DNA of 64,000 nt from contig OX123183.2 of the NCBI GenBank assembly GCA_944739405.2, forward strand, positions 95,990,729 through 96,054,728. The letters run 5' to 3'. The DNA comes from Euclidia mi (Eukaryota > Arthropoda > Insecta > Lepidoptera > Erebidae). Below the pieces are notes generated by a model, which saw only the letters and a program-made list of their open reading frames with translations, made no database searches and was not told the DNA's origin. The position numbers and the translations under genes were made by a program. Below, piece by piece: positions 23,401 through 29,714 of this stretch. Positions within the stretch are counted from its first letter, which is position 1; each line of letters begins with the position of its first letter.

Positions 23401-24836
23401 AAATACATTTGATCACATGTTCTACCATTGATGGTGCGAAAATATAAATGAATTACAAAATGATTATACACAAATTTAAATAGTACAGGAAAAATGTCAA
23501 TTCTAATACAATAACAATTATATCACACAATATTTATTCAGTAATTAAATGGAATGTTAATTTGATGTCATGCTAAGATTTTATAAACTATGTCAAGATG
23601 TGCCTGTAATTATCACTTTCATATTGTATACAATAATATAATCATATTTTAATATAAAATGTGGCAAGTTTTGTTATTAAGTAAGGCAATATCATACAGT
23701 CAACAATTTATCATTAAGAAACTCTTTGACTCTATAATAGTTCCTTTCAGCTAACATTTTATACAAATGCAAAATGTTTGAATGCAGTTAAATTATACTA
23801 TCAAGGGAAAATGAAAGGTTGGATAATGTAATATTCTTCTACTTGTATCCTTGGATACAAGTAGAAGAATATTACATTATCCACAGTTTTTTAATAAAAA
23901 AATTGGACTTCACAAAGTTAATAAAAGATCCTAAAATAGCAAGTTCATGTTATAGTCGAAACTAGCAACCAAACTGGAAGAAATAATGTATAAAGAAAGT
24001 AAAATAATTTCCTCACCTTTAATACAGTAGCCACCCAAAAGTAGTCACTCAATTTTTCTGAATAATTTTCACAATCTGTATTTTTAACTTCCACTTTCAT
24101 ACCTTCAAAGGTATTGTCCCACATTTCATGAAGTGGGGCATGTTTAAATAAGCTTACTGGTGCAGCAAGAAAATCACATCCAAAGAGTTCATCCTTCCAT
24201 TCATAACTATTGGCAACCAATGCTGCAGATTGCTTTATAGGCCCCGCCTGCAAAGACTTTTAAGAATATTATAACAATTATTTGCAAATAAGAAATTAGT
24301 ACATATACACAATTTATTCCATGATAAAGTTAAGCAGCAGTATGCAAAAGTGTACCTATCTAAACAAATCAACAGATAGGGTAACTTGTGTGGCTACACA
24401 AGAAACCATGAGATAGCATACCTGCAAGTCATTTAGTGTGGCCTGCCAGTGCTGCAACTGGGGCAAAGGCTCCAACGGAATCATACCCGCCATGTGTTCA
24501 GCACCTTCCATCAACTTAAATCTCCAATTACAATGACGTTTTCTAGAATGACTAGCGTGGCATCGGAGCGAACAAAATTTATTGTTTCTTGTATAAAACT
24601 GTCCCCGACGACCAATACGACCGCATAACTCGCATATCGCTACAAATTGATAACACTAGTAAATAAACGGATCGTTATTCCACAACTTGATTCGAGCCAT
24701 TATCATGACAGCTGTACTCACCAAAAGTGTCTTTTTCTAAAGGTATTATAGTTAGATCGTCTGTTATATTACTATCATCAGTGTATTCAGGGGAGTTGGT
24801 TACGTTACCAATATTGCCGGCGTTGTAATAAGCCAT
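5071..24836 (-). CDS. Sfmbt: Sfmbt: FCS zinc finger, four MBT repeats and SAM domain protein (complete, 10 coding exons)
   Basis: Coding exons in order: 24836-24722, 24639-24422, 24247-24017, 19549-19377, 19000-18862, 18504-18029, 17300-17099, 16627-16450, 10649-10381, 5460-5071. Every junction is GT/AG and phases agree, giving about 796 codons and a TAG at 5071. Order of parts: acidic N-terminus, FCS zinc finger (about residues 40-70), four MBT repeats (about 120-560), a basic tract, an acidic Pro/Glu linker and a C-terminal SAM domain. This architecture defines Sfmbt, the methyl-lysine-binding partner of Pho in the Polycomb PhoRC complex, a nuclear repressor in flies. MBTD1 lacks the SAM domain and L(3)mbt has three MBT repeats, so Sfmbt fits best. 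It is shorter than fly Sfmbt because the N-terminal extension and linkers are reduced. Start chosen at the first ATG of the FCS-finger frame. Confidence 0.93.
5719..5736 (+). repeat. Target-site duplication, left copy
   Basis: ATTATTAATTAAAGTGAG is repeated exactly at 10,057-10,074 on the other side of the LINE. The first few bases may overlap the element's ATT-rich tail, so the true duplication is about 13-18 bp. Confidence 0.88.
6179..6949 (+). CDS. LINE ORF1 protein
   Basis: 256 residues, intact. Residues 1-75 are heptad-rich (coiled coil), including LVEENIKLKDQVTALNKKVY. From about 76 NNVIIHGIEE starts an RRM-like fold as in L1-type ORF1 proteins. From about 170 the tail is Lys-rich and ends in a low-complexity Ser/Thr/Pro region. 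Proteins of this kind trimerise and chaperone element RNA. The ATG is the first one after the 5' UTR. Confidence 0.85.
   Translation: MDNTTKMLLEKMSEMQRDFHKHTKTLNESFANLSASIDEKLKPLVEENIKLKDQVTALNKKVYNLEREVRKNNVIIHGIEEKEKHGKELVDSVVTFLNKVNKETGLESWDKWEISSARRLGKYDTKKTRPILISLTLAWRKQELLRINKNLPENIYITEDYPKEVINIRKELKAKQQEAIKKGKIAFIKYDKLVVKDKTSSTKESEKRKRIPTDSPNQYNSDEKTEGKARSKINKTNPLGLMSYANANSSPGTSKQ
7085..8611 (+). CDS. LINE ORF2, endonuclease part
   Basis: 508-residue frame. An apurinic-like endonuclease domain fills about residues 28-270: TYNVRTLS, DVIGLSETR, VYAPTEAA, MGDLNAKIG, NEIDFIM and STDHRPVRA hold the catalytic Asn, Glu, Asp and His. A linker follows up to the RT fingers. The frame leaves the true RT frame near 8,535-8,545 at an A-run and soon stops. 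The ATG at 7085 may not be the native start, since the reading overlaps a polylinker-like leader. Confidence 0.87.
   Translation: MTWTCPNPAGPRGTLDHHPPKQETPEKVYILTYNVRTLSTYERLLELSEAIQDIKFDVIGLSETRRQGTNIEEYDNCILCYTGLIPGKYGVGCLIHKKHKKNIESFTGFTDRVALLNLNIQGNKLSLIQVYAPTEAAKEEEIDIFYSNVSKALKQAHKTFILMGDLNAKIGQPKQEEYLIMKPNGYGERNRRGQRLIDFALEHKISILNTFFKKKRSKTWTWRSPNGEYKNEIDFIMSNQPYMVQNVEVLNTNFSTDHRPVRATIILTCLKKSRSSFNKNQNSLLKNEQEITKYKESIATKLLDLPDCTATSVQAYHDSIINIISQSLQSACLSSRETKSKNILSERTIRLMKRRQELQKTRNKTRSMRNELSALYKIVAKLIKNDYTTYRHNTIQKHMAQAGSSKKPYKELQMNNTWIDGLNQANLILNNRKDIIDIATEFYKNLYASKEQMSTVQSNFNIIDNENEECTEPFEAQEIIKQLKNSKQIEVQDQTTSPMKQSKQPTLY
8620..9996 (+). CDS. LINE ORF2, reverse transcriptase part
   Basis: 458-residue frame continuing ORF2 after a one-base slip near 8,540; the homologous frame is open before the listed ATG. 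RT motifs: NYRPISLLPCLYKLFS, YIDYKKAFDTVSH, RGVRQGDPLSPKLF and FADDLVLL (catalytic FADD intact). The C-terminal part has KWKWAGHVARL and RGRPHARWQDDI, then stops at 9996. Apart from the single shift the protein looks intact, so the insertion is fairly young. Confidence 0.9.
   Translation: MTALFNRILETTETPTQWSESNIILIYKKGDSHDISNYRPISLLPCLYKLFSSLINQRISSTLEAGQPIEQAGFRKRFSTIDHIHTLELLMEKYQEKQRALYVAYIDYKKAFDTVSHSSIWQTLKDQGVQNMYIKVIKSIYSNNTGRIKLDKVGPNFPIQRGVRQGDPLSPKLFIAILESIMRKLDWKQHGLNIDGKFLSHLRFADDLVLLSETGTQLQLMIHSLNKASKQVGLEINLTKTMVMTNSTEIRILVDNEVLTYTDKYIYLGKQIGFDRKNNIMEIERRAQNTWNKYWSMKEIVKSKMPVPIKTKLMNTCLLPCLTYACQTWKFSNEVKNKIITCQRGLERSMLNINKRQKMRHTKIRNISKATDALKHAKKLKWKWAGHVARLKDGRWTRTVSLWNGPLGKRYRGRPHARWQDDITRIAGLRWTEVALDRVEWAAMEEAFTREGVLATQQ
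10057..10074 (+). repeat. Target-site duplication, right copy
   Basis: Exact copy of 5719-5736. The empty site would lie in Sfmbt intron 9. Confidence 0.88.
10381..10649 (-). CDS. Sfmbt: Sfmbt coding exon 9 (acidic linker)
   Basis: Low-complexity Ser/Asp/Glu/Pro linker (TEPKAEPEPDIEPNPVKMEI) between the MBT block and the SAM domain. The frame is confirmed by phase 1 at its acceptor and phase 0 at its GTAAGT donor. No fold is expected. Confidence 0.85.
10676..10858 (+). mobile_element. SINE family A, full length, in Sfmbt intron 8
   Basis: tRNA-derived head GTTGGCGTAGTGGTAG (A-box type) and GTGGGTTCGATTCTC (B box). The body AACACTTTGTGTGGTTCATG and GTAAAGTCCCACGCGATACA follows, with an A-rich tail. 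Same family as 31,598-31,815. Confidence 0.85.
10868..12390 (-). mobile_element. Decayed LINE, Sfmbt intron 8
   Basis: Read on the minus strand from 12,390: linker SEKKKAWLDWLAAR, SGETKFFWKSVRAVRGR and LGSMKLGKAAGYDRITVEML. RT pieces follow: RVPDDWATAVVVPLYKGKD, WDVQAGFRKGMRCTDQVFSL and YCAFVDLEKVYDKV. The palm with the catalytic FADD-type motif is deleted: the frame jumps near 11,285 from RINCSYG to VWQNRHESRINAVEM. The C-terminus lies at 10,890-11,090, then a (TATG)n tail. Several frameshifts. The RTE-like group is inferred. Confidence 0.85.
12875..13185. mobile_element. Fold-back element, arms about 110 bp
   Basis: 12,875-12,985 and 13,075-13,185 are imperfect inverted copies: GCCATCGATAGGGATTACAA and TTTTCGACCTTATTGAC on the left, their complements on the right. 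The loop is about 90 bp and there is no ORF. Probably a palindromic MITE in Sfmbt intron 8. Confidence 0.8.
13453..13552. repeat. Short degenerate minisatellite
   Basis: About six units of 16-17 bp built on CGAATCTGTCCAATCCA, with alternating GTCGAGT and GTCCAAT versions. Open frames here are by-products of the repeat. Confidence 0.7.
13980..15600 (+). mobile_element. Interspersed repeat with internal tandem array
   Basis: Begins CTAGCTGACCCAGCGAACTC and ends near TTCCTGAGATTAGCGC, followed by CAAACAAACAAACTCT and a TATTAGTATAGA end. I know similar ends from dispersed lepidopteran repeats. Inside, 14,110-15,200 is a tandem array of about nine degenerate units (see separate entry). A second piece of the same family lies at 29,440-29,575. 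Non-coding. Confidence 0.65.
14110..15200. repeat. Tandem array, alternating unit types
   Basis: Units of about 100-130 bp contain CCGCCATCTTTGATCACGAA, ATAGATGTTGTATTTGGATT and AGACGATACCCATATTGATT. Two variants (TTTGATTTCCCAT and TTGATCACGAAATAG) alternate, giving a higher-order period of about 230 bp. It is clearest when 14,580-14,810 is compared with 14,810-15,040. Confidence 0.85.
15870..16140 (+). repeat. Interspersed repeat fragment
   Basis: Includes GACACTGCGATAGCAGCGCA, TTTCATCAAGATCGGTCCAG, TCGTTTAGGAGTTCAGTGAT and an AC-rich end. The wording (pest repeat with a 'suppose-rate' style 3' end) is common in lepidopteran dispersed repeats, but the class is not determined. Confidence 0.5.
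16190..16385 (+). mobile_element. LINE/SINE 3'-end fragment
   Basis: Contains AAAAGGTCGGCAACGCACTT, CTATGGGCGGCGGTGATCAC and CAGGTGACCCGTTTGCTCGT, a frequent lepidopteran retroposon 3' end. It sits just before Sfmbt exon 8 in intron 8. Confidence 0.55.
16450..16627 (-). CDS. Sfmbt: Sfmbt coding exon 8 (MBT 4 end, basic tract)
   Basis: Finishes MBT 4 with VHFDGWGAEYDQWLWAHSTD and VYPVGWCRAVGHRLEGP. A Pro-rich then strongly basic tail (KQPRRRKKQ) follows, a plausible nuclear-localisation signal. Very G/C-rich, like exon 7. Phase 1 end. Confidence 0.9.
17099..17300 (-). CDS. Sfmbt: Sfmbt coding exon 7 (MBT 4 first half)
   Basis: Reads FSWEQYLPVCGG, then GFVAGMRLECADLMDPRLVC. Third codon positions are strikingly G/C-rich compared with exons 1-6 and 10. 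Donor is GTTTGT, weaker than the GTAAGT donors elsewhere in the gene. Confidence 0.9.
17339..17565 (+). mobile_element. SINE family B, internally deleted, Sfmbt intron 6
   Basis: Head AAAGGCAGCGATAGCCTAGT (A-box type), then body AAACCATGAAATATCGCTAT, CAGTCGCTCTGTGGAAAAG and a GATGATGATGA tail. Compared with 53,805-54,215 the B box and middle are missing. Confidence 0.75.
18029..18504 (-). CDS. Sfmbt: Sfmbt coding exon 6 (MBT 2 end, MBT 3)
   Basis: Largest exon. It finishes MBT 2 (FWCHEDSPLIHPVGWAFRIG) and carries most of MBT 3 (FSEGMKLEAIDPLNLSAVCA, WFCYHQRSPCIFPVGFA). Asp-Pro and the aromatic cage-type residues are present, so ligand pockets may be intact. Phase 2 end. Confidence 0.93.
18862..19000 (-). 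CDS. Sfmbt: Sfmbt coding exon 5 (MBT 2)
   Basis: Reads KFLVKQLTGARTLPANFYTK and SIGSIMEVVDKNRISQVK. The usual G-M-x-x-E-A of MBT repeats appears here as G-S-I-M-E-V-V. Phase 0 end. Confidence 0.9.
19377..19549 (-). CDS. Sfmbt: Sfmbt coding exon 4 (MBT 1 end, MBT 2 arm)
   Basis: Contains GYMGLLRYEGFG, DFWVNLCCSEVHPVGWC and PLIPP, the conserved Leu-Arg-Tyr-Glu, Phe-Trp and His-Pro-Val-Gly-Trp elements of an MBT repeat. Ends in phase 2 at GTAAGT. Confidence 0.92.
20225..20655 (-). mobile_element. RTE-type LINE 3' end, Sfmbt intron 3
   Basis: Minus-strand reading gives the RTE C-terminus: LTVGLVNRLQVNQQAMERAM near 20,600, a GHICRRTDGRWSKRVL block near 20,450, a GRPRLGG-type block near 20,360, and the terminal region near 20,250 ending at an AT-rich tail. 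Stops and shifts are numerous; 5'-truncated. Confidence 0.75.
20662..20806 (-). mobile_element. SINE family A, 3' part
   Basis: Reverse complement carries GACAACACTTTGTGTGATTC, TTTCGAGTCTGGGTGTTCAT, CACAGGATTTAGACC and an A-rich tail, matching 31,665-31,810. It abuts the RTE fragment and separates it from the jockey LINE. Confidence 0.8.
20820..22510 (+). mobile_element. Decayed jockey-type LINE, Sfmbt intron 3
   Basis: RT blocks on the plus strand: KSPGFDLITKEILKQLP, SYRQISLLPILF, FDKSN then DHQFGFRSHHSTIEQV, AFLDIQQAFHRAWHKGLLY and TATFADDTAILA (FADD kept). The C-terminal NAPWYVTNMEIHDQL is typical of jockey. Stops and frameshifts separate the blocks, the 5' part with endonuclease is missing, and a MITE interrupts it at 20,991-21,078. 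Confidence 0.88.
20991..21078. mobile_element. 88-bp palindromic MITE with TTAA ends
   Basis: Arms 20,991-21,014 and 21,055-21,078 match with one mismatch (TCACGGACAGTAAAC core). Each outer end is TTAA, the target duplicated by piggyBac- and Kolobok-type transposases. It interrupts the host LINE sequence, which resumes directly afterwards. Confidence 0.85.
22650..23040 (+). other. Compositionally distinct block, possible solo LTR
   Basis: A GC-richer block (CACGATCGCGGCGACGAATT, GATGGCGCTACCAG) ends in AATAAA and TACTGGTTCACACA, with a similar AACTGGTTCC near its start. No coding domain. The solo-LTR reading is a guess from the TG...CA-like edges and polyadenylation signal. Confidence 0.25.
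23821..23882. repeat. Perfect palindrome, 30-bp arms, 2-nt loop
   Basis: 23,821-23,850 (GGATAATGTAATATTCTTCT then ACTTGTATCC) is the exact complement of 23,853-23,882 around TT. It lies in Sfmbt intron 3, about 135 bp downstream of exon 3. It could extrude a cruciform or form an RNA hairpin. Confidence 0.93.
24017..24247 (-). CDS. Sfmbt: Sfmbt coding exon 3 (start of MBT 1)
   Basis: Encodes the MBT arm and core start: WKDELFGCDFLAAPVSLFKH, MWDNTFEGMKVEV and DYFWVATVLK. The next exon lies 4.5 kb away across a transposon-filled intron, and the phase 0/0 junction rebuilds the MBT core in register. Confidence 0.9.
24422..24639 (-). CDS. Sfmbt: Sfmbt coding exon 2 (FCS zinc finger)
   Basis: Encodes CELCGRIGRRGQFYTRNNKF then CSLRCHASHS. 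This is a complete FCS-type C2C2 finger (CxxC then FCSxxC), known to bind RNA or partner proteins in Polycomb-group factors. It is followed by a His/Arg patch and the lead-in to MBT 1. Phase 0 end. Confidence 0.92.
24722..24836 (-). CDS. Sfmbt: Sfmbt coding exon 1
   Basis: ATG at 24836; begins MAYYNAGNIGNV and continues with an acidic Ser/Thr/Asp stretch, ending in phase 1 at a GTGAGT donor. The upstream bases are AT-rich and would be 5' UTR. No stronger upstream in-frame ATG was found. Confidence 0.88.
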
Positions 24837-25162
24837 AATTCAAATAAAAACACGATAGAACTGCCGGATGTCTTAGCAGTAAACACAAGTCCCTACACAT
24901 GACTAAGGCTACAATTGTTATATTTACGTACTGAACAAAATAAACACAGCACAAAATAATTACTAGTTACATCTAGGTCTAAATTATCCCCAGTATGTAT
25001 ATTACATCAAAAAACTATCTTCGAATGTATGGTAATTTAGTTACTCGTTTACTTTGCACCATACTCCATAGAACACTATTTTTCAGTTTAACAACAAAAT
25101 GCAAAAAGTCAGCCACAGATTAAAATTCATAGATTTGATGTCTATGTGCTGTCAAACTTTAA

Positions 25163-25345
25163 AGGCCGCAGTACACAATGTCCCATGATGGGCCACTACA
25201 GGCCATCGCCATTGTGTACACGGGGTAATGGTATACAGTGGCGGGCAATTGTCAATCGTGGCGCTCAATCGGGATGTTTAGGCACACTTCAAAGGCACCA
25301 TGGCGTAGCGTGGCCTGTGGTGTTCACACAATGGCCCATTGTTTA
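25163..25345 (+). mobile_element. DNA-transposon terminus (left), CAGTACACAATG type
   Basis: TTAA then AGGCCGCAGTACACAATG and CCCATGATGGGCC. Subterminal CACAATGGCCC motifs recur to 25,340. The reverse complement of this terminus recurs at 32,130-32,165, so it is either one end of a 7-kb decayed element or a separate MITE. Confidence 0.6.
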
Positions 25346-25446
25346 GTTCGTCACCGACCGCAGACCGCGATAGTATACTTCTTGTTTTATGTTATATATA
25401 ATAATATTATTTTATATATGTAATATATAATACTTGTATGCAGTCA

Positions 25447-25525
25447 GTAGCGGCTTTAGGAGAGGGGTGACCGGGGTGGTCGCCCGGGGCGCCGAGTTGC
25501 AGGGGCGCCGCAGGCGCCCCTCGTT
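25447..25525 (+). mobile_element. hAT-like 5' terminus fragment
   Basis: CAGTAGCGGCTTTAGGAGAG followed by GGTGACCGGGGTGGTCGCC and a GGGGCGCC-rich stretch, as in CAGTGGCGG-type hAT ends. No matching right end was found. Confidence 0.5.
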
Positions 25526-26936
25526 CTTTGTGTCAAGTTTCGAGAAGGGATTTAAAGAAACCCTAAATGAGTTAGATTATATTGGGCCCAAAAATAAATG
25601 TTTGCTGCAGCAAATATAATAATATTAAAAACAATAAATTTAGAAAAAAATAAAATTGTAACGTAGGGAACGTTACAATTTTATAGAATATAACAGCCAA
25701 ATGCTAAACAAACCCGCATAACCAGCATGATGAATATAATAATATGCAACACGCAGCATGTAAATTGGCCAAAGAGTGCGGTCCCTAGTATTCCAGCTTA
25801 CGGCAGCGGTCTTGGTCATGATAGTATAGGAGGAGCTAAGAATCCTCGGGCTATGGATAGCTCATTTGACTACGTAATCTACATACAATTAACGCAATTA
25901 TTGGCTGGCCGAGAGCCACCAAATTTAGTTATTATAGTTGGGGATGATATGGTTACGTGTTCTGGACAGAAGAAAGGAGAAGTCTTAAAGAGGAAGAGGA
26001 CACCATAATCTATTTACCTCTACCTATTCTACTTCAGGCAAGGAACCCAACTTTCTCAGGGTGACATAGGATTTCCAGTCAATTAAGCCCTCTGTGACAA
26101 CGTGACTGAGATTTGCAGCGTCTGGACCCGGTTAGCGTACCTTGAACTGAAATCAATCTAGGTATATTTTCTAAGGCTGGCTGTGCAAATATATAATATA
26201 TACCGAAGTAGAGTAACACAGATGAAGATAATAAAGGCCGTATACGACAATGTGTCGAAGGTTACCTCAATGGTTAAAGGTCATACATTGCACCACCAAC
26301 ACTCACTTTACTGTTGTCATGGGAACTTCTACACCAGAGTGAAGAGGGGAAGAGCGTGGGGAATCATAACTGGGACTGCATAATTACGGGCGCAGAAAGA
26401 ACCACAGGGGCAAATGTTATGTAACTTAAAACAGTAGAAAATTTGCAAAAAAATCCTCAATGGAAGTGGTATTGAAAGCGCCCCGAGACGGCAACAAGAA
26501 TCAGGAGATGACCATCTTCTTAGTGTTGATACGTGTTACCGTCAGGGCATCATGACTAATGACAAGCAGATATTTAAGGATGTCTTAGTGATAAAAATGA
26601 CTCTATAATACCGGAAGTAATCTCTGACTGGTACGAGGCACCCTAAATAAACATTTGGAGCTTGAGTATTATGTGGTCTGCTCTTCATCCTACTACGCCC
26701 ATAGCGGGGTATGTTGCCTCCAACTGGAATCGGAAAAGAGATTCGCTGCACTAGAAATCCCAGCAAATTTAGATGTTGAATTGACATAGTCGGTGCTGTA
26801 CCAGGCCCCCGTCACTGGCTTAAATTCGCGCGATAAATACCTACCATTTCGTGTACCGCTATCGATACAAACGACAGAGAGCCGCCGCACGCCCGGCAGC
26901 GTGTACGCGCGGCACGTTTCCCGCTCTTTCCTAAAG
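25526..26936. other. Intergenic DNA, unclassified
   Basis: Short ORFs only. 25,740-26,010 is an open 93-codon frame without a recognised domain. 26,690-26,930 is GC-richer and precedes the THAP-like remnant, so it could be that gene's old promoter and 5' region. Confidence 0.4.
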
Positions 26937-27050
26937 AAATGTTGAAACTACGAAGTTATTGTGCAGTGGATGGGTGTTAAAGGCACAAAACAAATGAAAA
27001 CTTGTTGTTTTTTCATTGCCGAAGGACAAACAATGATTTATGTAGTAAGT
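26937..27050 (+). pseudogene. THAP-domain remnant
   Basis: From an ATG near 26,939 it reads LRSYCAVDGC, stop, then in a shifted frame KLVVFSLPKDKQ. The C-x4-C and the F-x-LPKD element are the start of a THAP zinc finger (C2CH, DNA-binding). Stops and a shift break it. THAP domains occur in host regulators and in P- and Kolobok-type transposases; position between matching termini (25,163 and 32,165) favours a transposase. Confidence 0.6.
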
Positions 27051-27483
27051 AATGGTATAAGATTTGATATAAGTGGGTACTTATATGAAATTTCATCTAC
27101 AAATTGACAACGTTTATTTTATTTAGAGCAACGGTAAGAAAGGAAATACTAGGTAAGTAACTATGTAAATGTTCGTAAATTGATAAGTTTAGGTTATTAT
27201 TACTAGAAATAAATATAAATGTTGTTTTTATTAAGCAAAATCTACTTAATGTCAGAATCTTATGTACGTACTTACTGTATTGTCTAGCATTTTGCCCGAT
27301 AAACGGAAATAGGCAATAGGAAAACTCGAAAAACTCCCCTACTACGTACGATTATTATACATTTTATTTCTTTTTATAACATATTACATACTTATTGTTA
27401 ATTTTATCAAATATGTTAACAATATGTATTTACTAACTGAGTCGTGTATATATAGGTATTTAGCAAATTAAAATATGGTTATT

Positions 27484-28205
27484 TCGCAAGATTCATTTTA
27501 TTATACGTTATACGATCGCACAAGTTAAAGTCACTGTTTGAAAGCATTTCACTACACTCTGTATGCACTTTAAATAGGTCACACTGTACAACACCTAGCT
27601 CGTACCGACAATTGCGTATTAATTGTCTTAAAAGTCGAACACTGGCATTGTATAGAATGCCTTCGGAACCTTCGGAGATCTCATCAGTCTCTCCGCGACC
27701 AAGCTCGGTGCAAGACGAGCGAAACGTCGGAAACAAATAGGTATTTATACCTTAAATAAGTTAAGTTAACGCGATTAAGACCCGCTAAATTATTTTGTAT
27801 GATGTATACAAATCGCGAAAGTTTAAAATCGATTATTACAAACCGCTACGGGCTGGAATATGTGATTAAAATTAAACAACTTGAATGTCTTCGGATAAAG
27901 CGGGTATGTTTAGAAACTTCGCTTAGTTCTTTAACGAAGTGTCGTGACAACGAAGTGATACCCATAGGAGTGCGCATTAAACCGCGCAAGGACATTCCTT
28001 ATTCCGAAGGCATTGTACACAATGCCAGTGTTCCACTTCTAAGACAATTAATACGCAATTGTCGGTACGAGCTAGGTGTTGTACAGTGTGACCTATTTAA
28101 AGTGCATACAGAATGTAGTGAAGTGCTTTCAAACAATGACTTTAACTTGTGCGACCGTATAACGTATAACCAATCGAGCCGCATTTATGATTCATTTTAT
28201 TACCA
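27484..28205. repeat. Inverted repeat pair, arms about 190 bp
   Basis: 27,484-27,672 and 28,008-28,200 are inverted copies with roughly ten differences by eye, including CAATTGTCGGTACGAGCTAG and its complement. The spacer of about 330 bp holds a CGAAACGTCGG repeat motif and the start of the ORF at 27,799. Confidence 0.9.
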
Positions 28206-28245
28206 AAATCATCATAAGAACAACCCTAGCGCCTTCGTTCGATGA
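27799..28245 (+). CDS. 148-residue ORF, probable element-derived fragment
   Basis: Open frame with YVIKIKQLECLRIKRVCLET, LTKCRDNEVIPIGVRIKPRK and LLRQLIRNCRYELGVVQCDL. The pattern 'cluster of Cys, RDNxVIPxGxRIK' reminds me of N-terminal segments of retroelement proteins such as Penelope-like ones, but I cannot confirm it. The second half lies in the right arm of the inverted repeat, so the left arm encodes the same peptide on the minus strand. Translation is not demonstrated. Confidence 0.4.
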   Translation: MMYTNRESLKSIITNRYGLEYVIKIKQLECLRIKRVCLETSLSSLTKCRDNEVIPIGVRIKPRKDIPYSEGIVHNASVPLLRQLIRNCRYELGVVQCDLFKVHTECSEVLSNNDFNLCDRITYNQSSRIYDSFYYQNHHKNNPSAFVR

Positions 28246-28439
28246 CGAGCTTGTACGTACAGTCACACAATCTGCAACTCTTTGCGTGAGTACTTAGGGT
28301 ACATTTCTCTTCACTGCGAACAACGGCTATTATTATTAAGATTTTGTAGGTGATTATAGCGTAGGTATTTTCGATTTTGTATGGGAGTGATGTATCTGTT
28401 ATGAAGTAACTATTTAGTAATCTGTGGCTGTACGTCAAC

Positions 28440-29075
28440 TGTTGGTATATCTAAACTTCCAAATAACACTATGGAACTGATGCGACTTCGACGGGAAACT
28501 CCAGAGGCAGCGTTGTGAAACCCTCAACCACTCCGTAGAAAGATCTGGAGCTAGACGAAGCTAGACCACTCGTCTCAGATAGGAGGCGCTTGAGCAAAAT
28601 CCGTAGTCAAAAGTCTTCGCGAAATTACTGGGTAAGAGTCACCTGACAACGCCACGAGACTACCTCGAATGGCGATACAATAACAGCAGTCCCAGAGACA
28701 CTTGCTGTAAATTAAAATTTCTGCGAATACTTGTATGCCTCGCATGCACCGACGCCTACACCAGACAGACACCAGCGACCCTAGAGCCCGCTTCCTCGTC
28801 ATTAACATAAGATTTTCCATAAGTATCAATCTCTCCCGCCTCTCAGGCAGGTAAGTAAAGGCTCACGGGGAAGATGGAGTAGCCGCCTTGTCTGGCCTAT
28901 GGAGACTACGAAAAGCCTTTGATTCCATAAAACATATGCTGTTTTTGAGTCTCTGCAGCGCTGCTGGTTGTAGATGTGGAGGTGTTGAGAAGTCGCTACC
29001 AAGTGGCGACGATGACTGTTGAAAACCTTAACCACCAAACAAGACCTACGTTTGCTTCGAGGTGTAAGATGAGCT
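28440..29075 (+). mobile_element. Decayed RTE-type LINE, RT region
   Basis: Pieces of the linker and RT can be followed on the plus strand with many shifts: LMRLRRETPE near 28,480, SKVFAKLLGKSHL-like text near 28,610, YGDYEKPLIP near 28,900 (the YxDYEKAFD motif, damaged) and VEVLRSRYQVATMTVENL near 28,980. Both ends are lost. Confidence 0.65.
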
Positions 29076-29439
29076 TGGGTGTTTTTTGCGATTTAATACT
29101 TATATACCTAATGAATTGAGCACATCCGTTTTCTACTACTTATAATATTATTTAAGCGTATGTTTTAGTAGTTTAGTAAACTATCATTTGTTTATATTTT
29201 AGTGTTATTTATTTATTATGCCATCCCGATGTTTTAAAACCACTTTTAACGATTTTAATGTTACTGTGAAGATTGATTAACTTGATTTAATTATATAAAA
29301 TATACCAATGTAATATAATTAAATCAAGTGTAGATCAGCGTCGGCCATGTAGGGTTCCTTAGTAGAGGTATCCACATAACATACCTTGCCTGGTATGGTA
29401 TATAAAAAAAACTAGATGAGGCCGCGGTTACACCCGGTT

Positions 29440-29575
29440 ATTTAAGGCTTTCTCCGCTTCCGTGGCTCAAAGCGTGATGTTATAATTATAGTCTATAGCC
29501 TTCCTCGATAAATGAGCTATCTAACAGAAAAAGAATTTTTCAAATCAGACCAGTAGTTCTTGAGATTTATTTCGA
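29440..29575 (+). repeat. Fragment of the 13,980-15,600 repeat family
   Basis: TCCGTGGCTCAAAGCGTGAT, TAGTCTATAGCCTTCCTCGA and GACCAGTAGTTCTTGAGATT parallel 15,450-15,545. A second end-like piece (AATTCTTGAGATTAG then TATTAGTATTAGATAG) at 30,620-30,665 suggests the LINE fragment between them landed inside this repeat. Confidence 0.6.
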
Positions 29576-29714
29576 ATGTCCACGAAGTAGTAAAATGAAA
29601 TTTATTTTTTATGTAATAATTAATTATTAAAGATAAGAGCTAAACCTACAACTAATCTACAATTAAGGAAAAAAAAAGAACAAAAGAAAAAGAACGAAAC
29701 CGAAAAAAAAAAAA

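Noticed and set aside
5071..24836. MBTD1 or L(3)mbt as identity of the minus-strand gene
   Set aside because: FCS finger plus four MBT repeats plus SAM fits Sfmbt; MBTD1 lacks SAM and L(3)mbt has three MBT repeats and a different finger.
25727..26008. 93-codon ORF as a gene
   Set aside because: No recognised domain and no similarity within the window; length is within chance for this composition.
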